This document shows positions 34,005-42,941 of a stretch of DNA of 64,000 bases, one piece after another; positions within the stretch are counted from its first letter, which is position 1; each line of letters begins with the position of its first letter. The notes beneath the pieces are model-generated. The model searched no databases and was not told the origin of the DNA. It saw only the letters and a program-made list of their open reading frames with translations. Made by a program: the position numbers and the translations under genes. The stretch is taken from NCBI RefSeq assembly GCF_001457475.1, contig NZ_LN831029.1:2294001-2358000 (forward strand), given 5' to 3'. The stretch comes from Achromobacter xylosoxidans (GTDB lineage Bacteria; Pseudomonadota; Gammaproteobacteria; Burkholderiales; Burkholderiaceae_B).

Positions 34005-34832
34005 ATGGCGAAGGTTCCCACAGTGAAACTGAACGACGGCGGCAAGATTCCGCAATTGGGCCTGGGCGTGTGGCAGGTGCCGGACGAGCAGGCCGCGGCC
34101 AGCGTCAAGGAAGCGCTGGCGGCCGGCTACCGTTCGGTGGACACCGCCGCGATCTACGGCAATGAATCCGGCGTGGGCGCCGGGCTGCGCGCGGCAGGGG
34201 TGGCGCGCAAGGATCTGTTCATCACCACCAAGCTGTGGAATGACAGGCACGGTTTCGACCAGGCCCACCAGGCGATGGACGAAAGCCTGGAAAAGCTCGG
34301 CCTGGCCTACGTGGATCTGTACCTGATCCACTGGCCGGTGGCGGGCAGCGAGAAGTTCGTCGACGCCTGGCGCGCCATGATCGAGATGAAGGAAGACGGC
34401 CGTGCCCGCTCGATCGGTGTGTCCAATTTCACCCAGGCCAACCTGGAGCGCCTGATCGATGCCACCGGCGTCACGCCGGCGGTCAACCAGATCGAGCTGC
34501 ATCCGGGCTTCGCGCAGCGCGAACTGCGCGCTTTTCACGATAAGCACGGCATCGCCACCGAATCTTGGAGTCCGCTGGCGCAGGGCAAGATCACCCAGGA
34601 CAAGACCATCCTGGAACTGGCGCGCAAGCATGGCAAGTCGCCGGCCCAGGTGACGCTGCGCTGGCACTTGCAGCATGGCCTGATCGTGATCCCGAAGTCC
34701 GTGACGCCGGCGCGCATCCGCGAGAACATCGACGTGTTCGATTTCGAGCTGTCGGGCGCGGAGATGGCGGCGATCGACGCCATCGAGGAAGGGCCCCGCC
34801 TGGGACCCGATCCGGAAAAGTTCGGCAAGTAG
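34005..34832 (+). CDS. Aldo/keto reductase (DkgA/DkgB-like)
   Basis: The 275-residue protein is a full-length NADPH-dependent aldo/keto reductase barrel with the catalytic tetrad Asp46, Tyr51, Lys76 and His109. The cofactor-binding end is present (IPKSVTPARIRENIDVFDFE). It resembles 2,5-diketo-gluconate reductases and would reduce small aldehydes or ketones in the cytoplasm. GGGAGGG precedes the ATG. A GC hairpin follows its stop. Confidence 0.93.
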   Translation: MAKVPTVKLNDGGKIPQLGLGVWQVPDEQAAASVKEALAAGYRSVDTAAIYGNESGVGAGLRAAGVARKDLFITTKLWNDRHGFDQAHQAMDESLEKLGLAYVDLYLIHWPVAGSEKFVDAWRAMIEMKEDGRARSIGVSNFTQANLERLIDATGVTPAVNQIELHPGFAQRELRAFHDKHGIATESWSPLAQGKITQDKTILELARKHGKSPAQVTLRWHLQHGLIVIPKSVTPARIRENIDVFDFELSGAEMAAIDAIEEGPRLGPDPEKFGK

Positions 34833-34855
34833 GGCGCCCGCGAGCGGCGGGCGCC
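34833..34855. terminator. GC hairpin between convergent genes
   Basis: GGCGCCCGC (34833-34841) pairs with GCGGGCGCC (34847-34855) over GAGCG, directly after the reductase stop. No T tract. It separates that gene from the small membrane protein gene ending at 34906. Confidence 0.5.
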
Positions 34856-34905
34856 GCCGGCGTGCCCAGGGCCTGCGCGGGGCTTCTTTCAGTGCCAGCC
34901 GGGCT

Positions 34906-35106
34906 CTAGGCCTCGGGTTGCCTGGGCGGGAAGAACCAGTAGCGCGCGATGACCACCAGCAGGATGGTCAGCGCCGTCCATGAGGCCCAGTGCCAGGCGC
35001 CGGTGCCCAGCAGCGCCGCCAGCAGGCCGAAGATGCTGAGCACGCCCAGCAGGGTCGGCACGCCCCAGACGAACAGGAAGCCGCGCGAGGATTTCTGCTT
35101 GCTCAT
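34906..35106 (-). CDS. Small two-span membrane protein
   Basis: A 66-residue protein, MSKQKSSRGFLFVWGVPTLL at the start, with two predicted spans (about residues 10-33 and 37-56) and the end RYWFFPPRQPEA. Its ATG overlaps the stop of the PepSY gene by 4 bp (35103-35106), so it is translationally coupled. It is probably an accessory of the PepSY membrane protein; function unknown. Confidence 0.7.
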   Translation of the reverse strand: MSKQKSSRGFLFVWGVPTLLGVLSIFGLLAALLGTGAWHWASWTALTILLVVIARYWFFPPRQPEA

Positions 35107-36278
35107 GCGGGACTCCGTTGCGGGGTGGCGGCGGCCTGGTGCTTGCGCACCAGTTCGGCGATGCGGGCTTCGGTGGCGCGGCGCCGCGCCAGCCACAGGT
35201 AGAGGCCGCTGACCAGCACCACGATGGTGATCAGATCGAGCACGGCCCAGATGATCTTCAGGGGCAGGCCGGCGTAGTCGCCGAAGTGCAGCGGACGCGA
35301 CAATTCCAGCGCGGTCAGGTACCACGGCATTTTCGCGATCGTGGTCAGTTCGCCGCTGCGGCCGTCGATCAGGACGGGCGTGTTCATCTTGGAGGTCAAC
35401 GGCGTGGCGCCGCGCATCCAGGTGATGTAGTGGTGGGGGCTGCCGAAGGCGTTGCCGGGGAAGGCGATGAACGACACTTCGTTGCCCGGCAGGGCCTTGC
35501 GCGCGGTGTCGGCGGCGGACTGGGCCGAAGACAGTTCGGCGGGCACGCCCTGGCCCTTGTAGGGTTCGAGGATGCGCACCAGCTCGGTCGATTGCCACAG
35601 GCGGAACAGCGGCGTGGACAGCTCGTTGATGACGCCGGTCACGCCCACCACGAAGGCCCACACCAGCGTCACGATGCCGAGCAGGTTGTGCAGGTCCAAC
35701 CACTTGAGGCGGGTGGAGCGGCCGGCGCGCACGGTGCCAAATTCCAGCTTCTTCATGAAGGGCCCGTACAGCACCACCCCGGAGACGATGGCGACGCAGA
35801 ACAGCAGGCCCATGAAGCCCAGGAACAGCTCGCCCGGCAGGCCGGCGAACAGGTCCACGTGCAGGGCCAGCATGATGCCCATGAAAGAGAACTTGTCTTC
35901 GGTGTAGAGCGGGCCGTCGAGCAGCACGTCGCCGGTGCGGCCGTCCATGCGCACCGCGTGGCCGGACACCATGCCGTCGCCGGGCTTCTTGGCCATGCCG
36001 ACGTAGACCTGGGGCTCGTCGGGGTCGAAGAACAGGTAGTCGACCACTTCGCCGGGGTACATGGACTTGGCGCTTTCGACCAGCTTGTCGAGGTTGGCCG
36101 GCGGGGTCGAGGCGGGCACGTCGGACAGGGGCTTGGCGTCGTCCAGCCAGTGCTCGATCTCGTGGTGGAACACCAGCGGCAGGCCGGTCAGGCAGATGAT
36201 GAGCAGGAAGATCGTACAGACCAGGCTGGTCCACTTGTGGACCAGGTACCAGGTTTTGATGGTGGAGGCGGCGGTCAT
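35103..36278 (-). CDS. PepSY-domain membrane protein (iron-uptake associated)
   Basis: The 391-residue protein has four predicted spans, with a PepSY-TM layout: KTWYLVHKWTSLVCTIFLL at the N-terminus, a periplasmic loop, LKWLDLHNLLGIVTLVWAFV mid-way, and a final span near residue 350. Related proteins are often found with TonB-dependent siderophore receptors and some act as flavin or ferric-siderophore reductases. A Fur-box-like site (36346-36364) upstream supports iron control. A small membrane protein is coupled downstream. Confidence 0.82.
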   Translation of the reverse strand: MTAASTIKTWYLVHKWTSLVCTIFLLIICLTGLPLVFHHEIEHWLDDAKPLSDVPASTPPANLDKLVESAKSMYPGEVVDYLFFDPDEPQVYVGMAKKPGDGMVSGHAVRMDGRTGDVLLDGPLYTEDKFSFMGIMLALHVDLFAGLPGELFLGFMGLLFCVAIVSGVVLYGPFMKKLEFGTVRAGRSTRLKWLDLHNLLGIVTLVWAFVVGVTGVINELSTPLFRLWQSTELVRILEPYKGQGVPAELSSAQSAADTARKALPGNEVSFIAFPGNAFGSPHHYITWMRGATPLTSKMNTPVLIDGRSGELTTIAKMPWYLTALELSRPLHFGDYAGLPLKIIWAVLDLITIVVLVSGLYLWLARRRATEARIAELVRKHQAAATPQRSPA

Positions 36279-36345
36279 GGCGACGGCGGGGCGGCTCGCG
36301 CGGCCCCCTTCAATGGAGATTCGGGAAAGGACGGAACATTATCAC

Positions 36346-36364
36346 GAATAATAGCTATTCTCGT
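36346..36364 (-). promoter_or_regulatory. Fur-box-like operator before the PepSY operon
   Basis: GAATAATAGCTATTCTCGT (19 bp) has the AT-rich, dyad-like form of Fur boxes, centred on AATAGCTATT. On the minus strand it lies between GTGACG (-35-like) and GATAAT (-10-like, 18-bp spacing), so a bound repressor would block the promoter. The PepSY gene starts 68 bp downstream. Confidence 0.55.
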
Positions 36365-36463
36365 CACGCAATTTGTGTTGCGTCTTGCAAGCGAGGTGTA
36401 ATTGGGGGCAGATGAAAGCGGGTTAAAAGGAAGCCTGGGCCCGATTGGGCGGGCTGGATCATC

Positions 36464-37183
36464 ATGCAGCAACGTTTTCTGAAAGTGCCGCGCAACGAGC
36501 TGGGCCGCGATTTCGCGGTGGGCGACGTGCATGGCTGTTTTACGCGCCTGCGCGACAGCCTGGCGCGGATGGGCTTCGACGCCAGCCGCGACCGGCTGTT
36601 TTCCGTCGGCGACCTGGTCGACCGGGGGCCGGAGAGCGAGGCCGCGCTGGAGTGGCTGGCGCAGCCCTGGTTCTACGCGGTGCAGGGCAACCACGAGGAC
36701 TATGCGGTGCGCCATGTCCGCACCGGCCAGGTGGACGTGGTGAACTGGCGCGGCTACGGCGGCGGCTGGTTCCTGGACCTGCCGGCCGAGCGCCAGCAGG
36801 TCTACGCCGAGGCCTTCGGGCAATTGCCTATCGCGATCGAGGTCGAGACCTCGTCGGGCGCGGTGGGATTGCTGCATGCCGATTGCCCGGTGTTGTTCTG
36901 GCCGCGCCTGGAATCGGCGTTGCAGGACCGCTACAAGCGCACCAGCGCCGCCTGCCAGTGGTCGCGCGACCGACTGCGGCAACTGGACCGCACCGGCGTG
37001 CGCGGGGTGCGCGCGGTGGTGGCGGGCCACACCCCGGTGGCCGAGCCGCTGGCGCTGGGCAACGTCTATCACATCGATACCGAGGGCTGGAAGGATGGCT
37101 ACTTCACCTTCCTCGACCTGGAAACGCTGCAGGCCTGGCCGCGCGCGGTGGTGACCGAGCCCCCGGTGGTCGAGCCGGGTTAG
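36464..37183 (+). CDS. Metallophosphoesterase, PrpA/PrpB-like Ser/Thr phosphatase
   Basis: The 239-residue protein has the full PPP-family metal site: GDVHG (20-24), GDLVDRG (49-55) and GNHED (75-79), plus a distal AGHTPV near residue 187. These bind two divalent metals that hydrolyse phosphate esters. The length and order match the bacterial PrpA/PrpB and lambda-phosphatase group, which can dephosphorylate Ser/Thr/Tyr. It is divergent from the PepSY operon. A palindrome follows at 37217-37240. Confidence 0.9.
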   Translation: MQQRFLKVPRNELGRDFAVGDVHGCFTRLRDSLARMGFDASRDRLFSVGDLVDRGPESEAALEWLAQPWFYAVQGNHEDYAVRHVRTGQVDVVNWRGYGGGWFLDLPAERQQVYAEAFGQLPIAIEVETSSGAVGLLHADCPVLFWPRLESALQDRYKRTSAACQWSRDRLRQLDRTGVRGVRAVVAGHTPVAEPLALGNVYHIDTEGWKDGYFTFLDLETLQAWPRAVVTEPPVVEPG

Positions 37184-37216
37184 CCGGGCTGGCCGGGACC
37201 GGAGCGGGAAAATGAA

Positions 37217-37240
37217 ACGGGGCGCCCATGGGCGCCCCGT
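37217..37240. terminator. Palindromic terminator between convergent genes
   Basis: ACGGGGCGCCC (37217-37227) and its reverse complement (37230-37240) flank AT. The 11-bp stem lies between the phosphatase gene and the convergent mrcA gene. CTGCATTG follows, so the T tract is poor. Confidence 0.5.
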
Positions 37241-37311
37241 CTGCATTGCGGTGCCAGGCCGCTAGTGCCGTTCCGTGGATTTCGCGCGGGGGGTATCGGC
37301 CGGACAGCACG

Positions 37312-39996
37312 CTAGAGCGGCCGCGCCGCCAGCGGCCCGTCGCCGCCGCTGACGACGCTGGCGCGGGGGCCGGCCACCGGGTCGGCCTCGACGCGTGGCA
37401 CCGGAATCGGCGGGATCGGGGGGGCATTGCCGGCGCCGCCGCCCAGCGTGCCTCCCAGCGCGCCGCCGCCGGCGGCCGGCACGGGAATCGGCTGCGCCAC
37501 CGGCGCCTGCTGGGCCGGCACCTGTTGCGTCGGCACCTGCCGGGCCGGTTGCGGCGCGCCCGCCTGCGGTGGGGTGGCCGGCGGCTGCGCCGCGCCGGGC
37601 ACGGGCAGGGGCCGGACCGAGTTGTCGACGCCGTCGGTGGAGCGGTTGTTGTTGAGGAAGTCGGTCAGCGGGTCGCCGCTGGACAGGTCGAGCGAGGCCA
37701 CCGCCTGGCCCGGCGGGAATTCGTTGAAATAGTATTCGCCGTTGTCCACCAGCAGGCCGTCGGGACGCGGCGCCGGCTTGGCCTCGGGCACGCCCTTGAG
37801 CGCCGGCTGCATGTAGTCGAGCCAGGTGGTCAGGGCCAGGCCGCTGCCGAATTCGTTGGTGCCCAGCGACTTGGGCTGGTCAAAGCCCATCCAGACCGTG
37901 GTGGCCAGGCTGGGGGTGAAGCCGGAGAACCAGACGTCGACCGCCTCGTTGGTGGTGCCGGTCTTGCCGCCGATGTCGTTGCGCTTGAGCACCTGGTGCG
38001 CACGCGCCGCGGTGCCGCTGGTGGTGACGCCGCGCAGGATGTCATCCATGACCCAGGCGGTGCGCGGGTCGATGGCGCGCGCGGCGGCGTCGCCCGCCAC
38101 CACCGGCTGCGCCTGCATCAGCACGTTGCCCGAGCGGTCGGTGACCTTGTCGATCAGGTAGGGCGTGACGCGGTAGCCGCCGTTGGCGAACACGCTGTAG
38201 CCGTTGACCACCTGCAGCGGCGTGGCGCCGCCGGCGCCCAGGCCCAGCGGCAGCACCGCCGGCCAGCGGGCCTTGTCGAAGCCGAAGCGGGTCAGGTAGT
38301 CCTGCGCGTACTGCGGGCCGATGGCCTGCAGGATGCGGATGGTGACCATGTTCTTGGACTTGTACAGGCCCTGCCGCAGGGTCAGCATGGGTTCATAGCG
38401 GTTGCCGTCGTTCTTGGGCTGCCAGTCCTTCGAGCCGGTCTGCGCGGCGGTCAGCATGAAGGGCTGGTCGGACACCTGGGTGGCCGGCGTCAGGCCGCGT
38501 TCGAGGGCCGCGGCGTACACGAACGGCTTGATGTTCGAGCCCGGCTGGCGCCAGGCCTGCGTGACGCGGTTGAAGGTGCCGCGGTTGTAGTCGAAGCCGC
38601 CGATCATGGCGCGGATGGCGCCGTCCTGCGGCACCATCGACACCAGCGCCGCCTGCAGCGCCGGCATGTTGATGATTTCCCAGCCGTCGCCGTTCTTGTG
38701 GATGTAGACCACCGAGCCGCGCTGGATGCGCTGGCTGTCACTGGCCTTGGGGTTGAGGGCGCGCGCCACCACCGCCAGCGCCTTCTTGTCGGAGATGGTG
38801 ATGATCTCGCGCGCGCTGCGCGCCACGGTCACTTCCTGCGGGCTGGCGGCCAGCACCACGGCGGTCAGCAGGTCTTCGCTGTCGGGCGTCTTTTCCTGCA
38901 CGCCGTCGAGGATGTCGTCGAACGCCGCGGCGTCCTTTTCGACGCCGTCGGGCAGGTCGATCTGGTCTTCCGGGCCGGGGTAGGGCGCGCGCCGGGTGTA
39001 GTCCAGCACGCCGTCGCGCACGGCGCGGTAGGCCGCTTCCTGGTCCTTGGAGTCGATCGTGGTGTAGACGTCGATGCCCTTGGAGTAGGTCTGCTCCTGG
39101 AACACGCCGTACATCAGCTGGCGCGCCAGTTCGGCCGGGTATTCGCCGTGGATGGCGAAGCCGCGCAGGCTGGCGCCGTCGGCGCCGCGGATCACTACGT
39201 GCTGCTTGAGGGCTTCTTCGGTCTGTTCCGGCGTCAGGTAGCCCAGCGTCTTCATGCGGCCCAGCACGTAGTGCTGGCGGATCTCGGCGCGCGGGAAATT
39301 GGTGATGGGGTTGAAGCGCGAAGGCGCCTTGGGAATGCCGGCCAGCATCGCGGCCTCGGCCGGCGTGACTTCGGACAGCGGCTTGCCCAGGTAGGTGCGC
39401 GAGGCGGCGGCGAAGCCATAGGCGCGGTGACCCAGGTAGATCTGGTTCATGTAGAGCTCGAGGATCTGGTCCTTGGTGAGCTCGGATTCAATCTTGTAGG
39501 TCAGCAGCAGTTCGTAGAACTTGCGCGAATAGGTCTTTTCGGACGACAGGTAGAAGTTGCGCGCCACCTGCATGGTGATCGTGCTGCCGCCCTGGGTCTT
39601 GGATTGCTTGACGAGGTTCACGAGCACGGCGCGCACCATGCCCATCCAGTCGACGCCGCCATGCTGGTAGAAGCGGTCGTCCTCGGCCGCCAGCACCGCC
39701 TGGCGCATCACCGCCGGGATCTCGTCGAAGCGCAGCACGTTGCGGTGTTCTTCGCCGTATTCGCCGATGAGGACCTTGTCGGCGGTATAGATGCGCAGCG
39801 GCACCCGCGGCCGGTAGTCGGTCATGGCGTGCAGGTCGGGCAGGCTGGGCCAGGCGATCGCCAGCGCCAGGCCGACCAACAGCGCCCCGCAGACACCGAG
39901 GCCGGCGACGGCGACGCCGGCCTTGATCAGGAGTCGTTTCCAGGGAAAGCCCGATTTGCCGCCCGGGGTGGCGGAGGATTGCTGGGGGGTGCTCAT
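37312..39996 (-). CDS. mrcA: Penicillin-binding protein 1A
   Basis: This 894-residue class A enzyme polymerises and cross-links peptidoglycan. One N-terminal span (about 22-49) precedes the glycosyltransferase domain (catalytic Glu105 in AAEDDRFY; GGSTITMQ at 136-143). The transpeptidase domain has Ser487-x-x-Lys490 (SNIK), SKN at 547-549 and KTG at 678-680. The last 100 residues form a Pro/Ala/Gln-rich tail with Gly runs, longer than in E. coli PBP1A. The divergent neighbour is an AraC gene, not the pilM operon often found here. Confidence 0.95.
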   Translation of the reverse strand: MSTPQQSSATPGGKSGFPWKRLLIKAGVAVAGLGVCGALLVGLALAIAWPSLPDLHAMTDYRPRVPLRIYTADKVLIGEYGEEHRNVLRFDEIPAVMRQAVLAAEDDRFYQHGGVDWMGMVRAVLVNLVKQSKTQGGSTITMQVARNFYLSSEKTYSRKFYELLLTYKIESELTKDQILELYMNQIYLGHRAYGFAAASRTYLGKPLSEVTPAEAAMLAGIPKAPSRFNPITNFPRAEIRQHYVLGRMKTLGYLTPEQTEEALKQHVVIRGADGASLRGFAIHGEYPAELARQLMYGVFQEQTYSKGIDVYTTIDSKDQEAAYRAVRDGVLDYTRRAPYPGPEDQIDLPDGVEKDAAAFDDILDGVQEKTPDSEDLLTAVVLAASPQEVTVARSAREIITISDKKALAVVARALNPKASDSQRIQRGSVVYIHKNGDGWEIINMPALQAALVSMVPQDGAIRAMIGGFDYNRGTFNRVTQAWRQPGSNIKPFVYAAALERGLTPATQVSDQPFMLTAAQTGSKDWQPKNDGNRYEPMLTLRQGLYKSKNMVTIRILQAIGPQYAQDYLTRFGFDKARWPAVLPLGLGAGGATPLQVVNGYSVFANGGYRVTPYLIDKVTDRSGNVLMQAQPVVAGDAAARAIDPRTAWVMDDILRGVTTSGTAARAHQVLKRNDIGGKTGTTNEAVDVWFSGFTPSLATTVWMGFDQPKSLGTNEFGSGLALTTWLDYMQPALKGVPEAKPAPRPDGLLVDNGEYYFNEFPPGQAVASLDLSSGDPLTDFLNNNRSTDGVDNSVRPLPVPGAAQPPATPPQAGAPQPARQVPTQQVPAQQAPVAQPIPVPAAGGGALGGTLGGGAGNAPPIPPIPVPRVEADPVAGPRASVVSGGDGPLAARPL

Positions 39997-40123
39997 TGCT
40001 GGCGATTCTAGGGCAGAACGCTATAGACCGGCCACCGCGCCGGAAGGTTTCAGTAACCAAACTTGCCCGCAGGGACGGTTCGGATCGGCGGCAGGGGATT
40101 TAGGGACGGGGTTGAGGATACGC

Positions 40124-40154
40124 GCCACGCGGGTTTCGCGCAGCGCCGCGTGGC
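40124..40154. repeat. Hairpin upstream of mrcA
   Basis: GCCACGCGG (40124-40132) pairs with CCGCGTGGC (40146-40154) around a 13-nt loop. It lies in the 215-bp gap between mrcA and the AraC gene, both on the minus strand, and could terminate the AraC message or fold in the mrcA leader. No T tract. Confidence 0.4.
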
Positions 40155-40211
40155 AAGCGCGCGCTGAAATGTATTGCGCGCCGTGACAAACGGCAAGGCC
40201 GGTTGCAGGTG

Positions 40212-41018
40212 TCATGCGGCCTGTCGGTGCAGATACCGTTGCGGCGGCGCGCCCAGGGCACGGTGAAACATGGCGCTGAAGGCGCTGGCGCTGCGGTAGC
40301 CGAGGTCGGCGGCGATGCGCGCCACCGGCACGCCCAGCGACAGGCGGCAGACGGCGTCGGCCAGGCGCACCTGTTGCACCCACTGCCGGTAATTCAGTCC
40401 CAATTCAGCCTGGAACAGACGGATGAGCGTGCGCGCGCTGGCGCCGACCTCGCTGCCCCAGTCCTCGATGCCGCGCTGCAGCCCGGGCCGGTCGAGAATC
40501 GCCTCGCAGATGATCTGCAGGCGGCGGTCGCGCGGCCATGGGATCTGGATGGGCACGACCCGCGCGGCGGCCAGTTCGGACAGGATCAGCGCGGCCACCT
40601 GTTCGGCGCGGCCGCCCAACGGATAGTCGATGGGCTCGGCGGTCAGGGCCAGGATCAGCTCGCGCAACAGGCCGCTGACCTCGATCACCTGGCATTGCGG
40701 CCAGTACGCTTGCGCGGCGTCGGCCTGGATGTAGAGCGAGCGCATCGAGACCGCGCCGACCATGTCGACGCCATGCGACACGCCCGCCGGGACCCATAGC
40801 GCACGCAGCGGCGGCAGCGCCCAGAAGCCGCTGGGCGTGGTGACGCGCATTACGCCTTCGATGGCATAGATGAGCTGGGCGCGCGGATGCGAGTGGGCGC
40901 CGGTGCGCGCGCCGGCGGGAAATTCCTTGGCCATCGCGGTCACGCCGCGGGGACGGTGTTGATAGTCCTGGGCGTCGATGCTGCGGGCCGGGTCGAGGCG
41001 CGCGGGCCGGGTGGGCAT
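40212..41018 (-). CDS. AraC-family transcriptional regulator (cupin type)
   Basis: The 268-residue protein has an N-terminal cupin domain (about 20-110, with HSHPRAQLIYAIEGVMRV). A C-terminal AraC double helix-turn-helix follows (about 165-262), including GASARTLIRLFQAELGLNY and IAADLGYRSASAFSAMFHRA. This design matches NimR-like repressors and activators of efflux pumps. It is divergent from the Fsr-type transporter gene, and matching repeats lie between them. Confidence 0.92.
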   Translation of the reverse strand: MPTRPARLDPARSIDAQDYQHRPRGVTAMAKEFPAGARTGAHSHPRAQLIYAIEGVMRVTTPSGFWALPPLRALWVPAGVSHGVDMVGAVSMRSLYIQADAAQAYWPQCQVIEVSGLLRELILALTAEPIDYPLGGRAEQVAALILSELAAARVVPIQIPWPRDRRLQIICEAILDRPGLQRGIEDWGSEVGASARTLIRLFQAELGLNYRQWVQQVRLADAVCRLSLGVPVARIAADLGYRSASAFSAMFHRALGAPPQRYLHRQAA

Positions 41019-41019
41019 G

Positions 41020-41098
41020 TTGTCACTTCCGACAAATGGAGGAGGCCGAATTCATGGGGGAATGGCCCTATTTTGTCACTTTCCCGACGAAAATTGTC
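41020..41098. promoter_or_regulatory. AraC operator candidates with repeated TTGTC/GACAA motif
   Basis: TTGTCACTTCCGACAA (41020-41035) is an inverted repeat TTGTC-N6-GACAA. A near copy begins at 41073 (TTGTCACTTTCCCGACGA), 53 bp or five turns away, and another TTGTC lies at 41094. The first copy encloses the ribosome-binding sequence of the AraC gene (GGAAGT on the minus strand). This fits autoregulation plus control of the transporter. Confidence 0.55.
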
Positions 41099-41183
41099 AG
41101 TCGGAGGGCGGGCATGCTTCCTACACTGGCAAGGTCCGGCGCTGCGCCGGGCTTTTCTTTGTTTCCCCCGTCCCGTCCAAGCC

Positions 41184-42434
41184 ATGAACCCATCCCAGAC
41201 CCCCGCTGCCGCGCTGCCCGATGACGCCGCGCCGGCCGCCGCGCCGCAGCCCGCCGTTGCCGACCCTTCGACCGCGTTCGCGGTATTGGGCGCCATCAGC
41301 GTGGCGCACCTGATGAACGACATGATTCAGTCGATCCTGTTGGCCATCTATCCCATGCTGAAGGATTCGTTCAGCCTGTCGTTCGCGCAGATCGGCCTGA
41401 TCACGCTGGTGTACCAGCTGGCGGCCTCGCTGCTGCAACCGTTCATCGGTTTCTACACCGACCGCAACCCCAAGCCGTATTCGCTGCCGGTGGGCATGGG
41501 CTTCACGCTGGCCGGCCTGTTGCTGCTGTCGGTGGCGCCGTCGTTCGGCTGGCTGCTGGTGGCGGCGGTGCTGGTGGGCACGGGATCGTCGGTGTTCCAC
41601 CCCGAGTCGTCGCGGGTGGCGCGCATGGCCTCGGGCGGGCGCCATGGGCTGGCGCAGTCGCTGTTCCAGGTGGGCGGCAACGTGGGCTCGGCGCTGGGGC
41701 CGCTGCTGGCGGCGCTGTTCATCATTCCGCACGGCCAGCGCAGCGTGGCGTGGTTTTCGCTGGCGGCGCTGTTCGGCATGGTGGTGCTGACCGGCATCGG
41801 CCGCTGGTACGCCGCCAACCGCGCGCGCCTCAAGCCCCGCGCGAGGCGCGAAGGCGCCGGCAACGGGCTGACGCGCAACCAGGTGCTGGGCGCGTTGGGC
41901 GTGCTGGGGCTGCTGGTGTTTTCCAAGTACTTCTACCTGGCCAGCCTGAACAGCTATTTCACCTTCTACCTGATCGACAAGTTCGCGCTGTCGGTGCGCG
42001 AGGCGCAGTTGTACCTGTTCCTGTTCCTGGCCGCGGTGGCGGTGGGCACGGTGGTGGGCGGCCCGGTGGGCGACCGCATCGGCCGCAAGATCGTGATCTG
42101 GGTGTCGATCCTGGGCGTGGCGCCGTTCACGCTGCTGTTGCCGTACGCCAACCTGTTCTGGACCGGCGTGCTGGTGGTGGTCATCGGTGTGGTGCTGGCG
42201 TCCGCGTTTTCGGCCATCGTGGTGTATGCGCAGGAACTGGTGCCGGGCAAGGTCGGCATGATCGCCGGCCTGTTCTTCGGTTTCGCCTTCGGCATGGGCG
42301 GGCTGGGCGCGGCCGCGCTTGGCAAGCTGGCCGATGCCACCAGCATCGGCTACGTGTACCAGGTCTGCGCCTATCTGCCGCTGCTGGGCATCGTGGCGGT
42401 GCTGCTGCCGGACGTGGAGCGCAAGCGCGCCTGA
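41184..42434 (+). CDS. MFS efflux transporter, fosmidomycin-resistance (Fsr) type
   Basis: The 416-residue protein has twelve spans and the Fsr pattern: SVAHLMNDMIQSILLAIYPM in span one, FIGFYTDRNPKPYSLPVGMG as motif A, and GTGSSVFHPESSRVARMASG, which is typical of this group. It would expel fosmidomycin-like or other small molecules. The N-terminal 35 residues are Pro/Ala-rich and cytoplasmic. The divergent AraC gene probably controls it. Confidence 0.92.
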   Translation: MNPSQTPAAALPDDAAPAAAPQPAVADPSTAFAVLGAISVAHLMNDMIQSILLAIYPMLKDSFSLSFAQIGLITLVYQLAASLLQPFIGFYTDRNPKPYSLPVGMGFTLAGLLLLSVAPSFGWLLVAAVLVGTGSSVFHPESSRVARMASGGRHGLAQSLFQVGGNVGSALGPLLAALFIIPHGQRSVAWFSLAALFGMVVLTGIGRWYAANRARLKPRARREGAGNGLTRNQVLGALGVLGLLVFSKYFYLASLNSYFTFYLIDKFALSVREAQLYLFLFLAAVAVGTVVGGPVGDRIGRKIVIWVSILGVAPFTLLLPYANLFWTGVLVVVIGVVLASAFSAIVVYAQELVPGKVGMIAGLFFGFAFGMGGLGAAALGKLADATSIGYVYQVCAYLPLLGIVAVLLPDVERKRA

Positions 42435-42494
42435 GGAGCGGGGGCGCGCGACGGCCCGTGACGGCCGCCCGCGCGCTCCGGGCGCAATCCGCCC

Positions 42495-42941
42495 TCAGGC
42501 CGCCGGCACGGCGGCCAGGCGCGGGCGGGCCGCCTCGATGGCCTGGATCTCGCCGTCGCCGCCATGATGGATGACGGCGACGCGGGCGGCGCGCAGTTGG
42601 GCGATCTGGCGCGGCGTGACGGCGAAGCTCAGCGCCAGCCGGTGATCGTCCAGCGGCGCGATGGGCTGGCGTCGGTCCTTGCCGCCGAAGCGCAGGTGGT
42701 TGTAGGCCGCCCACAGCACCAGCACCGCCGCATTCAGCAGGGCCAGCACGGCGTAGCTGCCGAGCGTCTGCAGCGTCGGCAGGAAGGTCGGCCAGAGCGG
42801 CGCCTGCGGCCCGCTGGCCGCGCCGCGCAGGATGGCGACGATGCCGGCGCCGAACAGGTAGACGAAGGCGAGCCAGCCGACCGCGGTCAGCAGCAGGTCG
42901 AACAGATAGCCCGCGCGCGAGCGTTTGGTCGTGATGATCAT
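42495..42941 (-). CDS. pgaD: PgaD-like PNAG synthase accessory protein
   Basis: The 148-residue protein has two spans (about residues 14-36 and 58-81) and a cytoplasmic tail, the expected layout of PgaD/BpsD. In E. coli, PgaD binds c-di-GMP together with PgaC to activate poly-beta-1,6-N-acetylglucosamine synthesis. The gene overlaps pgaC by 4 bp (42938-42941). It is last in a four-gene minus-strand operon. Sequence identity within this family is low, so context carries much of the call. Confidence 0.85.
   Translation of the reverse strand: MIITTKRSRAGYLFDLLLTAVGWLAFVYLFGAGIVAILRGAASGPQAPLWPTFLPTLQTLGSYAVLALLNAAVLVLWAAYNHLRFGGKDRRQPIAPLDDHRLALSFAVTPRQIAQLRAARVAVIHHGGDGEIQAIEAARPRLAAVPAA

Noticed and set aside
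37228..40011. 927-codon open frame on the plus strand opposite mrcA
   Set aside because: It is antisense to a complete PBP1A with all catalytic motifs; the translated sequence is His/Gly/Val-rich shadow composition.
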